A stretch of 64,000 nucleotides of DNA, from contig NZ_AOJK01000059.1 of NCBI RefSeq assembly GCF_000336875.1, positions 1 through 64,000 of the forward strand, given 5' to 3'. This document shows, piece by piece, positions 34,434-42,067 of this stretch. The notes beneath the pieces were generated by a model, which ran no database searches, had not been told where the DNA came from, and saw nothing but the letters and a program-made list of their open reading frames with translations. The stretch's first letter is position 1; the number at the start of each line of letters is the position of its first letter. Made by a program: the position numbers and the translations under genes. Source of the DNA: Halorubrum californiense DSM 19288. Its GTDB lineage: Archaea > Halobacteriota > Halobacteria > Halobacteriales > Haloferacaceae.

Positions 34434-35093
34434 TCACCGGACCCGATACCCGTCGGCGTCGCGGGCGACGACGCCGACATCGGAGAGCCGGCGGAGGGCG
34501 CCCTCGACCGTCGACTCGCGGGCGCCGACCTCGTCTGCGACCGCCGCGGGCGTGCCGTCGGTCTCGACCACGGCGGCGATGACGGCCGCGAAGAAGCGGC
34601 TGTCTGCCTGTCCGCCGAGCCGCTCGTCTATCTCGGCGAGAGCGTCCTCGACGCGGCCCTGGACCCAGCGCTGGGCGAGCGAGAGCTCGCGGTCGAGGTC
34701 TTGGAGCCGCGCGAACTCTTCGGCGAGGTCCGCGAGGTCGCCGGTCTCGCCCGAGCCGTCCGGGGCCTCGATCGAGAGGTGCGGGCAGCGTCCGGACATG
34801 TCGAGGCTGTTCTTCGCCGGGTACGCGCTCTTCGCGCCGAAGCCGTACGGCGAGACGCTCACCTCCAGCCGGAGGCTGCGCGCGATCCGGAAGTACTTCC
34901 GCCGCTGGTCGTCCGTCGTCGACTCGACGAGACCGGCCTCGTCCAGCTTCCGCAGGTGGTCGATCACCGCCTTCGGGCTCACGTCGAGGTACTCCGAAAT
35001 CTCCGTGACGTAGCAGGGTTTGGTGGCGAGAAGCCGGAGGATGCGCCGCCGGTTCTCGTTGCCGAGGAGATCGAGCAGTACCGCGGAGTCCAT
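34434..35093 (-). CDS. ArsR-type winged-helix transcription regulator
   Basis: A 219-residue protein. The N-terminal winged helix-turn-helix has LLGNENRRRILRLLATKPC (residues 8-26), then CYVTEISEYLDVSPKAVIDHL (recognition helix near 45) and the wing STTDDQRRKYF near 60. The C-terminal half has a helical segment (about 125-160) and a second small HTH-like region, EVGARESTVEGALRRLSDVG near 190-210. Two HTH motifs in one chain are unusual for ArsR. The ligand is unknown. TATA-like GATAAAAGG is 29 nt before the ATG. It diverges from gpmI. Confidence 0.83.
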   Translation of the reverse strand: MDSAVLLDLLGNENRRRILRLLATKPCYVTEISEYLDVSPKAVIDHLRKLDEAGLVESTTDDQRRKYFRIARSLRLEVSVSPYGFGAKSAYPAKNSLDMSGRCPHLSIEAPDGSGETGDLADLAEEFARLQDLDRELSLAQRWVQGRVEDALAEIDERLGGQADSRFFAAVIAAVVETDGTPAAVADEVGARESTVEGALRRLSDVGVVARDADGYRVR

Positions 35094-35243
35094 TAACGTG
35101 TGGTTAGCGTTCAGCAGATAAAAGGTTGGCTTCCGGCGACCGCTCGTCGGCGGCGATGATCGACCGATGGAGCGGCCCCGCAGGGAGGACGGCGGGGTGA
35201 CACCCATCGAAGGGTAGTTACCCGCAGGGCGGCACGCTGGGGT

Positions 35244-36767
35244 ATGGAGACGGCACTCGTCATCCTCGACGGCTGGGGGCTCGGCGACCACGACCGCCGC
35301 GACGCGGTGAAGGCGGCCGACACGCCGACGTTCGACGCGGCGACGGAGCGCGGGGCGGACGGCCGCCTCGTCGTCCACGGGCGTCGCGTGGGGCTCCCGG
35401 AGGGACAGATGGGCAACTCCGAGGTCGGTCATCTTAACATCGGCGCCGGCCGCGTGGTGAAGCAGGCCTACACCCGGATCACGGACGCGCTCGCGGAGGG
35501 GTCGCTCGCCGACAACGACGCCGTTGCGGACGCGCTCGACTACGCGGACTCGACCGGCGGCCGGGTCCACTTCATGGGGCTCGTCTCGGACGGCGGGGTC
35601 CACTCGGACGTGGAGCACCTGCTCGCGCTGATCGACGCCGCGGCCGACGCGGGCGTGCCCGCCACGAGCCACGCGTTCACCGACGGGCGTGACACGGTGC
35701 CCGAGATCGCCGACGAGTTCCTCGCGAACGTGACCGCGAAGGCCGACGAGCGCGGCACCGGCCACGTCGCGACCGTGACGGGCCGCTACCACGCGATGGA
35801 CCGCGACGAGAACTGGGAGCGGACGAAGAAGGCGTACGACGCGATCGTCGCCCGCGAGGCCCCGCACGAGGCCGAGAGCGCGGTCGCGGCCGCCCGCGAG
35901 GCGCACGCCCGCGGCGAGACGGACGAGTTCGTCGAGCCGACGCTCGTCGCCGACGAACCCGCGCTCGCCGACGGCGACGCGGTGATCTTCTTCAACTTCC
36001 GCGCCGACCGCGCCCGGCAGCTGGTCCGGATGCTCACCGGCACTCGCCCCGAGTGGGGGTTCGACCTCGACCAGCCGGACGTCCGAATGACGACGATGAC
36101 CGAGTACGACGAGACGTTCGACTTCCCGGTCGCGTTCCCGCCGGAGATCCCCGCGAACACGATCGGCGAGGTCGTCGCGGACGCCGACGGCACCCAGCTC
36201 CGGATCGCCGAGTCGGAGAAGTACCCCCACGTCACCTACTTCCTCAACGGCGGCCGCGAGGTGGAGTTCCCGGGCGAGATCCGGACGATCGTCGAGAGCC
36301 CGGACGTCCCGACCTACGACCTCCAGCCCGAGATGTCCGCGCCCGAGGTGACCGACGAGGCCGTCGAGACGATCGCCGCCGAGGACCCCGACCTGCTCGT
36401 GTTGAACTACGCGAACCCCGACATGGTGGGCCACACCGGCGACTTCGACGCCGCCGTCGAGGCCGTCGAGGCCGTCGACGAACAGCTCGACCGCCTGCTC
36501 TCCGCGGTCGCCGACGCCGGCGCGCACGCGGTCGTCACGGCCGACCACGGCAACGCCGACGACATGGGAACCGCCGAGGATCCCCACACCGCCCACACGT
36601 ACAACCCGGTCCCGCTCGTCTACCTGACGCCCGACGGCGGCGACGGCGGCAAGCAGGTCCGCGAGGGCGGGTCGCTGTGCGACATCGCCCCGACGCTGCT
36701 CGACTTGATGGACCGCGACCGCCCCGCCGAGATGACCGGCGAGAGCCTGCTGGCCGATAAACGATAA
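35244..36767 (+). CDS. gpmI: 2,3-bisphosphoglycerate-independent phosphoglycerate mutase
   Basis: A 507-residue iPGM of the alkaline phosphatase superfamily, interconverting 3- and 2-phosphoglycerate with two manganese ions. The N-terminus LVILDGWGLG gives the first metal Asp. The catalytic Ser is in MGNSEVGHLNIGAGR near residues 60-74. FTDGRDTVP near 148 and NYANPDMVGHTGDF near 392 supply substrate and metal ligands, and TADHGNADDM near 435 supplies the second metal site. Length is typical. Confidence 0.95.
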   Translation: METALVILDGWGLGDHDRRDAVKAADTPTFDAATERGADGRLVVHGRRVGLPEGQMGNSEVGHLNIGAGRVVKQAYTRITDALAEGSLADNDAVADALDYADSTGGRVHFMGLVSDGGVHSDVEHLLALIDAAADAGVPATSHAFTDGRDTVPEIADEFLANVTAKADERGTGHVATVTGRYHAMDRDENWERTKKAYDAIVAREAPHEAESAVAAAREAHARGETDEFVEPTLVADEPALADGDAVIFFNFRADRARQLVRMLTGTRPEWGFDLDQPDVRMTTMTEYDETFDFPVAFPPEIPANTIGEVVADADGTQLRIAESEKYPHVTYFLNGGREVEFPGEIRTIVESPDVPTYDLQPEMSAPEVTDEAVETIAAEDPDLLVLNYANPDMVGHTGDFDAAVEAVEAVDEQLDRLLSAVADAGAHAVVTADHGNADDMGTAEDPHTAHTYNPVPLVYLTPDGGDGGKQVREGGSLCDIAPTLLDLMDRDRPAEMTGESLLADKR

Positions 36768-36799
36768 ACTCCGGATCGATTCTCGCACGTTCCACGGCG

Positions 36800-36807
36800 T
36801 TTTAATA
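36800..36807 (+). promoter_or_regulatory. TATA box of the thiolase gene
   Basis: TTTTAATA, centred 27 nt before the ATG at 36831, giving a leaderless transcript. Confidence 0.6.
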
Positions 36808-36830
36808 CGCCGTCTGTCCTGTTATCTTTC

Positions 36831-37973
36831 ATGACAGACGAGACCACGCCCGTGATCGCGGCCGCATACCGAACGCCGCAGGGGAAAGACGGCGGCGTCT
36901 ACGCCGACGTCCGCAGCGAGGACCTCTCGACGACGCTCATCGACCACGCGCTCGACGAGACCGGGCTGACCAGCGACCACGTCGACGACCTGATGTGGGG
37001 CGTCGCCCAGCAGCGCACCGAGCAGGACAACAACGTCGCGCGCGTCATCGCGCTCCTCTCCGAGTTGGGCGAGTCGGTGCCCGCCACCTCCATTAACCGG
37101 TGGTGCGCCTCCTCGATGCAGGCGGTCATCTCGGCGTCGGACGCGATCGCCGCGGGCAACCGGGAGTGTATCATCGCGGGCGGCGTCGAGAACATGAGCC
37201 GCGTCCCGATGGACGGCGACTCCTACGAACACCTCCACCCAGAGCTGTCGGAGCAGTACAACATCTTCCAGCTGCAGATGGGGATGACCGCGGAGAAGGT
37301 CGCAGAGGAGTACGACGTGAGCCGCGAGGCGCAAGACGAGTACGCGGCCCGCAGCCACCAGCGCGCCGCCGAGGCGACCGAGTCGGGCCGCTTCGACGAC
37401 GAGATAGTTCCCGTCGAGACCGAGGACGGACTGGTCGAGGAGGACGAGGGGATCCGCCCGGACACGACAGCCGAGAAGCTGGCGGACCTGCCGCCCGCGT
37501 TCACCGGGGACGGCAGCGTCACCGCGGGGAACTCCTCGCAGATCTCCGACGGCGCGTCGCTGACGGTCGTCACGAGCAAGGCGTTCGCGGAGGAGCACGG
37601 GCTCGACGTACTCGCCGAGGTCGGCACGAACAACGTCGCCGGCGTCGACCCCACCGTGATGGGGATCGGCCCGGTGCCGGCCACCCGCGGCCTCCTCGAA
37701 CGCGCCGGCACGGACATCGACGACTACGATCTGGTCGAGCTCAACGAGGCGTTCGCCTCCCAATGCGAGTACTCGCGGCGCGAACTCGGTATCGACGAGG
37801 ACAGCTACAACGTCAACGGCGGCGCCATCGCGCTCGGCCACCCGCTGGGCGCCTCGGGCGCGCGCCTCCCCGTCACGCTGCTTCACGAGATGCAAAAACA
37901 GGACGCCGACCGCGGGCTCGCGACGCTCTGCGTCGGCTTCGGGCAGGGGGCCGCGATCGAGTTCCTGCGATAG
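36831..37973 (+). CDS. Thiolase family acetyl-CoA C-acyltransferase
   Basis: A 380-residue thiolase. The nucleophilic Cys is in NRWCASSMQAV near residues 88-98, the active-site loop in ELNEAFASQCEY near 305, the catalytic His in GGAIALGHPLGASGAR near 328-343 and the second Cys in LCVGFGQGAAIEF near 367-379. It either cleaves 3-ketoacyl-CoA in beta-oxidation or condenses acetyl-CoA, for example for polyhydroxyalkanoate. The start MTDETTPVIAAAYRTP is the family N-terminus. The stop is followed after about 25 bp by repeat copy 2. Confidence 0.92.
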   Translation: MTDETTPVIAAAYRTPQGKDGGVYADVRSEDLSTTLIDHALDETGLTSDHVDDLMWGVAQQRTEQDNNVARVIALLSELGESVPATSINRWCASSMQAVISASDAIAAGNRECIIAGGVENMSRVPMDGDSYEHLHPELSEQYNIFQLQMGMTAEKVAEEYDVSREAQDEYAARSHQRAAEATESGRFDDEIVPVETEDGLVEEDEGIRPDTTAEKLADLPPAFTGDGSVTAGNSSQISDGASLTVVTSKAFAEEHGLDVLAEVGTNNVAGVDPTVMGIGPVPATRGLLERAGTDIDDYDLVELNEAFASQCEYSRRELGIDEDSYNVNGGAIALGHPLGASGARLPVTLLHEMQKQDADRGLATLCVGFGQGAAIEFLR

Positions 37974-37998
37974 GCGCCGCAAGAAGCAGTAAATTTCT

Positions 37999-38262
37999 GC
38001 GGTGGCGCGCGCCTCCGAGCGGCCGCCATCGGCGGCCGCGAGGAGCGCGTGCGAGGGAGTCAGTCGCCGGAGCGAAGCGGAGGCGACTGACGAGGTTGGG
38101 GAGGTGTGAGGCTGCGGCGCTGTGCGGTGCGGGGCGGGACTCGAAGGGGCAGTCGCGAGGCGGGCGCAGGCGACGCAAGGACCGCAGGGAGCGAGCGTAG
38201 CGAGCGACTGAGGACCACAGCGAGCGTGCGCCCGCCTCGCGGCTGGGGCTTCGGCGGTGGTC
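37999..38262 (+). repeat. Structured interspersed element, copy 2 (possible ncRNA)
   Basis: Same layout as copy 1, just after the thiolase stop and on the same strand. Helix A has nine-base perfect arms (38019-38027/38031-38039). Helix B has ten-base perfect arms (38059-38068/38082-38091) whose sequence differs wholly from copy 1 yet still pairs. Helix C pairs 38150-38168 with 38227-38245 over 19 positions with one G-U. It occupies most of the 342-bp gap between convergent thiolase and thiL; the remainder is AT-rich with no ORF. Confidence 0.78.
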
Positions 38263-38315
38263 GCCGTCAGTTTAGGGTCAATTACTTATAAACGAGCGAT
38301 CGACCCGTTGACGGC

Positions 38316-39230
38316 CTACTCGTCCCCGTGCGTGAATCCGCGGTCGGGTAGGGGGTCGCCGTCGGCGAGGACGCGCGGGCCCGCTTCGCCGTCCGGCTCC
38401 TCGACCACAGTTCCGATCCGCGTGAGCCCGGACGGACAGCCTTCGCGAACTCCCGCAATCTCCGCTTCCGACACCGCACACAGCAGCTCGAAGTCCTCGC
38501 CGAAGTGCGCCGCGAGTTCGAACCGCTCGGCGGAATCTTCGGCCACCGCCTCGACCGCGGGATGAACCGGAACCGCGTCGCGCTCGATTTCGATCCCGAC
38601 GTCGCTCGCCTCGGCGAGTTGGTGACACGACCGCGCCAGCCCGTCCGAGGAGTCCATCATCGCGGTCGCCGTCCCCGCCAGCGCGAGCCCGTCGGCCACG
38701 CGCGGCGTGAACCGGAACAGCTCGTTGGCGCGTTCGATATCGTCCTCGCCGCCCCTCTCGAACAGCCGCAGCGCCGCCGCCGACCGGCCCCACTCGCCGG
38801 TGACGCAGAGCGCGTCGCCCGGTCGCGCCCCGCCGCGAGTGACGCTCCCGGCCTCGGTCACGTCACCGATCGCGGTGGTCGCGGTCGTGAACTCGACGTG
38901 CTCGTCGAGGTCGCCGCCCACGTACTCGGCGTCGACCGCCTCGCAGACGTCGACCGCGCCCGCGACGAACCGCGACAGTTCCTCGCGGTCGAACGCCGCG
39001 TCGGCGTAGACGGCGACCGCGGCGCTCGCCGCGGCGCCCATCGCGGCCACGTCCGACAGCGACGCGCCCACCGCGCGCCAGCCGGCGGTGTACCGCGTCG
39101 TCCTGGACGGGAAGTCGGTCCGCTCGTGGAGCATGTCCGTCGTGATGGCCGTCCCGTCGACGACGGCGGCGTCGTCGCCCGCGTGCGGGAGGTCGGCGGT
39201 GAGGGCCCGAAGGGCGTCGCGCTCGTTCAC
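38316..39230 (-). CDS. thiL: Thiamine-monophosphate kinase
   Basis: A 304-residue ATP-dependent kinase (PurM-like fold) that phosphorylates thiamine phosphate to thiamine diphosphate. GDDAAVVDGTAITTDMLHE (about residues 17-35) binds metal and substrate. AMGAAASAAVAVYADAAF near 62, GGDLDEHVEF near 100 and MDSSDGLARSCHQLA near 190 are characteristic. GTG 39230 is selected since a TATA-like CTTATTGG is 28 nt upstream and the earlier ATG (39293) adds a basic tail absent from the family. Confidence 0.9.
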   Translation of the reverse strand: MNERDALRALTADLPHAGDDAAVVDGTAITTDMLHERTDFPSRTTRYTAGWRAVGASLSDVAAMGAAASAAVAVYADAAFDREELSRFVAGAVDVCEAVDAEYVGGDLDEHVEFTTATTAIGDVTEAGSVTRGGARPGDALCVTGEWGRSAAALRLFERGGEDDIERANELFRFTPRVADGLALAGTATAMMDSSDGLARSCHQLAEASDVGIEIERDAVPVHPAVEAVAEDSAERFELAAHFGEDFELLCAVSEAEIAGVREGCPSGLTRIGTVVEEPDGEAGPRVLADGDPLPDRGFTHGDE

Positions 39231-39354
39231 TACCCGACGCTCCGCGCGTGGAGCCAATAAGCGATCGGTCCGGGCCGCCGGCGCCAGCGCCATCGACGTC
39301 GCACGACGCCCCCGACCGGGGGCGCGCCGGCCCGGCGATCGCCGTGTGTATGTT

Positions 39355-39430
39355 CCGTGTTGTCATGAAACATTTAATCGAGTAAAACAACATAACGAAT
39401 ATTATCATTATCAATCATTATGTTTATTAC
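39355..39430 (+). promoter_or_regulatory. AT-rich promoter region of the isocitrate lyase cluster
   Basis: A sharply AT-rich patch in a GC-rich intergenic region (39231-39455). It contains two TATA-like boxes (CATTTAAT near 39368 and TTTATTA near 39422) and short repeats such as TTATCATTATCAATCATTATG. The GTTGT...ACAAC arms near 39358-39390 form a weak palindrome that could be an operator for carbon-source control. Confidence 0.45.
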
Positions 39431-39455
39431 TGTCCTCCGAATCTTTCCGGTCGCA

Positions 39456-39554
39456 ATGGGAGTATCCGTACACGGACACGCAGCGACCCGAGGCATCGAC
39501 TCGATCACCAGACGACCGCCGCAACCGCCCACACGACCCGATGACGACACCTAA
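39456..39554 (+). CDS. Putative 32-residue ORF at the head of the isocitrate lyase cluster
   Basis: MGVSVHGHAATRG..., 32 codons ending TAA at 39552, overlapping the start of the next ORF (39541) by 14 bases. Its ATG is about 31 nt after the TTTATTA box, close to leaderless spacing. Composition is basic and not clearly protein-like. It is listed because it heads an unbroken chain of overlapping ORFs. Confidence 0.25.
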   Translation: MGVSVHGHAATRGIDSITRRPPQPPTRPDDDT

Positions 39555-39858
39555 CGACACGCCCGACGACACGACCCGACGCACCGACAGCACGACCGAT
39601 CGAACGACCGGTTCGAACTCGACGACCACTTCTCCGCGGACGATCCCCGGCCGCACCCCGCTCACCGAGGCGGCCGGCGCGCCGCTGGTCCCGACGATCG
39701 CGACCCGCCGAGCGACCGGAACGCGGACTCCCGGCTCGCCGACGGCGACCGACACCCGCCGGCCGACGCGCCCGCCGACGGACCGCGAGCGCGACGCGCC
39801 GCTCGTCCCTGACCTGCGCCCCGCCTCGCGGACGCGGACCGACGGGGGGTCGCGATGA
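39541..39858 (+). CDS. Hypothetical Thr/Arg/Pro-rich protein
   Basis: A 105-residue ORF with no recognised domain, rich in Thr, Arg, Asp and Pro, and likely disordered. Its stop overlaps the next ORF as ATGA (39855). The basic composition is atypical for a haloarchaeal protein, so it could be a spurious ORF in GC-rich DNA. The ordered overlaps with its neighbours are the main reason to keep it. Confidence 0.35.
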   Translation: MTTPNDTPDDTTRRTDSTTDRTTGSNSTTTSPRTIPGRTPLTEAAGAPLVPTIATRRATGTRTPGSPTATDTRRPTRPPTDRERDAPLVPDLRPASRTRTDGGSR

Positions 39859-40079
39859 CGGCGAACGCGACGCGCCGTCCCCGCGACCGCTCGACCAGAC
39901 CGGCGGAGTCGTTCCGCCGCACCGTCCCCATGGCGGGGACCGGCGACGGCCCGCGACCGGACGCCACGACGTTCGCGCCGACCGCTCGGGCCGCCGGCGA
40001 CCGCCGCGACGACCGCCGCACTACCGACGGCCGTGGCACCGCGCTGAACCGCACCGCAGACGACGACTCCACGCAGTAA
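39855..40079 (+). CDS. Hypothetical small basic protein upstream of isocitrate lyase
   Basis: A 74-residue ORF ([15 protein letters not shown]...) rich in Arg, Thr and Asp, with no known motif. It begins within the stop of the preceding ORF and ends four bases before the isocitrate lyase ATG, a spacing that suggests coupling. It also lacks the acidic bias of real neighbours, so coding status is uncertain. Confidence 0.35.
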   Translation: MTANATRRPRDRSTRPAESFRRTVPMAGTGDGPRPDATTFAPTARAAGDRRDDRRTTDGRGTALNRTADDDSTQ

Positions 40080-40083
40080 TCCG

Positions 40084-41124
40084 ATGAATCCCAACGAACT
40101 CGACGACGACGTCTTCGACAGAGACATCGACAACCCGGCCGGCCGGAAGCTCCGCGAGCTGTTCGACGAGCAGGAGTACACGTTCGCGCCCGGGATCTAC
40201 CACGCGCTCGACGCCCGCCTCGCGGAGATGGCCGGGCTCGACGCGGCCTACATGAGCGGCTACTCGACCGTCCTCGGCCAGTTCGGCTTCCCAGACCTGG
40301 AAATGGTCACTATGTCCGAGATGGTCGAGAACGCGAAGCGCATGGTCGAGGCGACGAACCTGCCCGTCATCGCCGACTGCGACACCGGCTACGGCGGCGT
40401 CCACAACGTCCGGCGCGCGGTCCGCGAGTACGAGAAGGCCGGCGTCGCCGCCGTCCACATCGAGGACCAGACCTCGCCGAAGCGCTGCGGGCACATCGCG
40501 GGCAAGCAGATCGTCTCCCGCGAGCAGGCGCGCTCGCGGTTCGAGGCCGCCGTCGACGCCAAGCAGAGCGAGGACACCGTCATCATCGCCCGCACCGACG
40601 CGTACGGCTCCGCCAACGGCGACTGGGAGGAGCACCTCGAACGCGGGCGGATCTACGCCGACGCCGGCGTCGACCTCGTCTGGCCGGAGATGCCCGACCC
40701 GTCCCGCGAGGACGCGGTCGAGTACGCCGAGACGATCCACGAGACCCACCCGGACCTCGATCTGGCGTTCAACTACTCCTCCTCGTTCGAGTGGGGCGCC
40801 GAGGAGGACCCGCTCACCTTCGAGGAGCTGGGCGATCTGGGCTACCAGTACATCTTCATCACGCTGTACGGGCTCCACTCGGGGGCCCACGCCGCCTACG
40901 AGGACTTCGAGAACATCGCGGAGAACGACGAGCAGGCGCAGTTCGACCTCGAAGAGCGGTACATCGGCCACGAGACCGAGAGCCACCACGAGCTCTCCTT
41001 CGTCCCGCGGTATCAGGAGGTCGAGGCCGAGTTCGACCCCGAGGCGCGGCGGCGCCAGGAGGAGTCGGCCGGCTTCACCGAAGAGGAGAACGACCCGATC
41101 ACGGCCTCGGAGGGCGACGACTGA
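40084..41124 (+). CDS. aceA: Isocitrate lyase
   Basis: A 346-residue enzyme of the isocitrate lyase/PEP mutase family that splits isocitrate into glyoxylate and succinate for growth on acetate or fatty acids. The signature loop [11 protein letters not shown] near residues 135-145 holds the catalytic Cys. [10 protein letters not shown] near 99 and HIEDQ near 130 bind magnesium. The size is the short haloarchaeal form. It shares one base with the downstream CitE-like gene (ATGA). Confidence 0.9.
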   Translation: MNPNELDDDVFDRDIDNPAGRKLRELFDEQEYTFAPGIYHALDARLAEMAGLDAAYMSGYSTVLGQFGFPDLEMVTMSEMVENAKRMVEATNLPVIADCDTGYGGVHNVRRAVREYEKAGVAAVHIEDQTSPKRCGHIAGKQIVSREQARSRFEAAVDAKQSEDTVIIARTDAYGSANGDWEEHLERGRIYADAGVDLVWPEMPDPSREDAVEYAETIHETHPDLDLAFNYSSSFEWGAEEDPLTFEELGDLGYQYIFITLYGLHSGAHAAYEDFENIAENDEQAQFDLEERYIGHETESHHELSFVPRYQEVEAEFDPEARRRQEESAGFTEEENDPITASEGDD

Positions 41125-42044
41125 TGGCCGGGCCGGACGACGTCACGCTCCGGCGGAGCCAGCTGGCCACGCCGGGCTCCGACCCGGAGATGATCGAGCG
41201 GGCGCCCGACTCCGGCGCCGACGAGGCGTTCCTCGACCTGGAGGACTCCGTCGCGCCCTCAGCGAAGGTCGACGCCCGCGAGAACGTCATCGAGGGGCTG
41301 ATCGAGTACGACTGGTCCGACACCCGGCCCTGCTACCGGATGAACGGCGTCGACACCCGGTGGTTCTACGACGACGTGATCGAGGTCGTCGGGCGGGCCG
41401 GCGAATACCTCGACACGATCATGGTGCCGATGGCGAACAACCCGGAGACCGTCGCCACCGTCGACAACCTCCTGACGCAGGTGGAGGAGAACAACGACCT
41501 GCCGGTCGGCGACATCGGGCTTCAGGCGCAGATCGAGTCGCCGGAGGCGATGACGAAGGTCGCCGACATCGCCCGCGCCAGCGACCGGCTGGAGTCGCTC
41601 GTGTTCGGCCCGGGCGACTACACCGCCAACGTCGGCGCCGCCGGGCTCACCATCGGCTCCGGCGGTGGCTACCCCGGCCACTACTGGCACTACCAGCTCG
41701 CGCGCATCGCTCACGCGGCGAAGGCACAGGGCCTACAGGTGATCGACGGACCCTACGCCGAGATCGAGGATGCGGAAGGGTTCCGCGACTCCTGCCGGTG
41801 GGCGAGTCAGCTGGGCTGTGACGGCAAGTGGGCGATCCACCCGAGCCAGATCGGGCCCGCCAACGAGACGTTCGCGCCCTCGCCCGAGGAGGCCGAGAAG
41901 GCCCGCCGGATCGTCGACGCCTACGCGGAGGCGAAAGAACAGGGCAGAGGCGCCGTCTCGGTCGACGGCGAGATGGTCGACGAGGCGACCGACAAGATGG
42001 CCCGCGGCATCGTCGCGCGCGCCGAGCAGGCCGGCGTCCTGTAG
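41124..42044 (+). CDS. CitE/HpcH-type lyase (beta-methylmalyl- or malyl-CoA lyase-like)
   Basis: A 306-residue TIM-barrel lyase. AFLDLEDSVAPSAKVDARENV near residues 34-54 carries a metal-binding acid and substrate Arg. IGLQAQIESPEAM near 133-145 supplies the catalytic Glu. VFGPGDYTANVGA near 160 gives the metal Asp. Relatives cleave or form malyl-CoA, beta-methylmalyl-CoA or citramalyl-CoA, using glyoxylate. It overlaps isocitrate lyase by one base. It is clearly shorter than the separate archaeal malate synthase family (about 430 aa in Haloferax as I recall). Role in glyoxylate use is inferred. Confidence 0.78.
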   Translation: MAGPDDVTLRRSQLATPGSDPEMIERAPDSGADEAFLDLEDSVAPSAKVDARENVIEGLIEYDWSDTRPCYRMNGVDTRWFYDDVIEVVGRAGEYLDTIMVPMANNPETVATVDNLLTQVEENNDLPVGDIGLQAQIESPEAMTKVADIARASDRLESLVFGPGDYTANVGAAGLTIGSGGGYPGHYWHYQLARIAHAAKAQGLQVIDGPYAEIEDAEGFRDSCRWASQLGCDGKWAIHPSQIGPANETFAPSPEEAEKARRIVDAYAEAKEQGRGAVSVDGEMVDEATDKMARGIVARAEQAGVL

Positions 42045-42067
42045 GAGCGCGCCTGCCGCTCGCCTTG

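Noticed and set aside
39411-40181. A 256-residue minus-strand frame opposite the isocitrate lyase leader ORFs
   Set aside because: It runs into isocitrate lyase antisense, is Arg/Val/Ser-rich and has no promoter at its start; the plus-strand chain fits the promoter better.
41124-42044. Naming the CitE-type gene malate synthase
   Set aside because: Its position suggests it, but its length and sequence match CitE/HpcH lyases and not the archaeal malate synthase that I recall.
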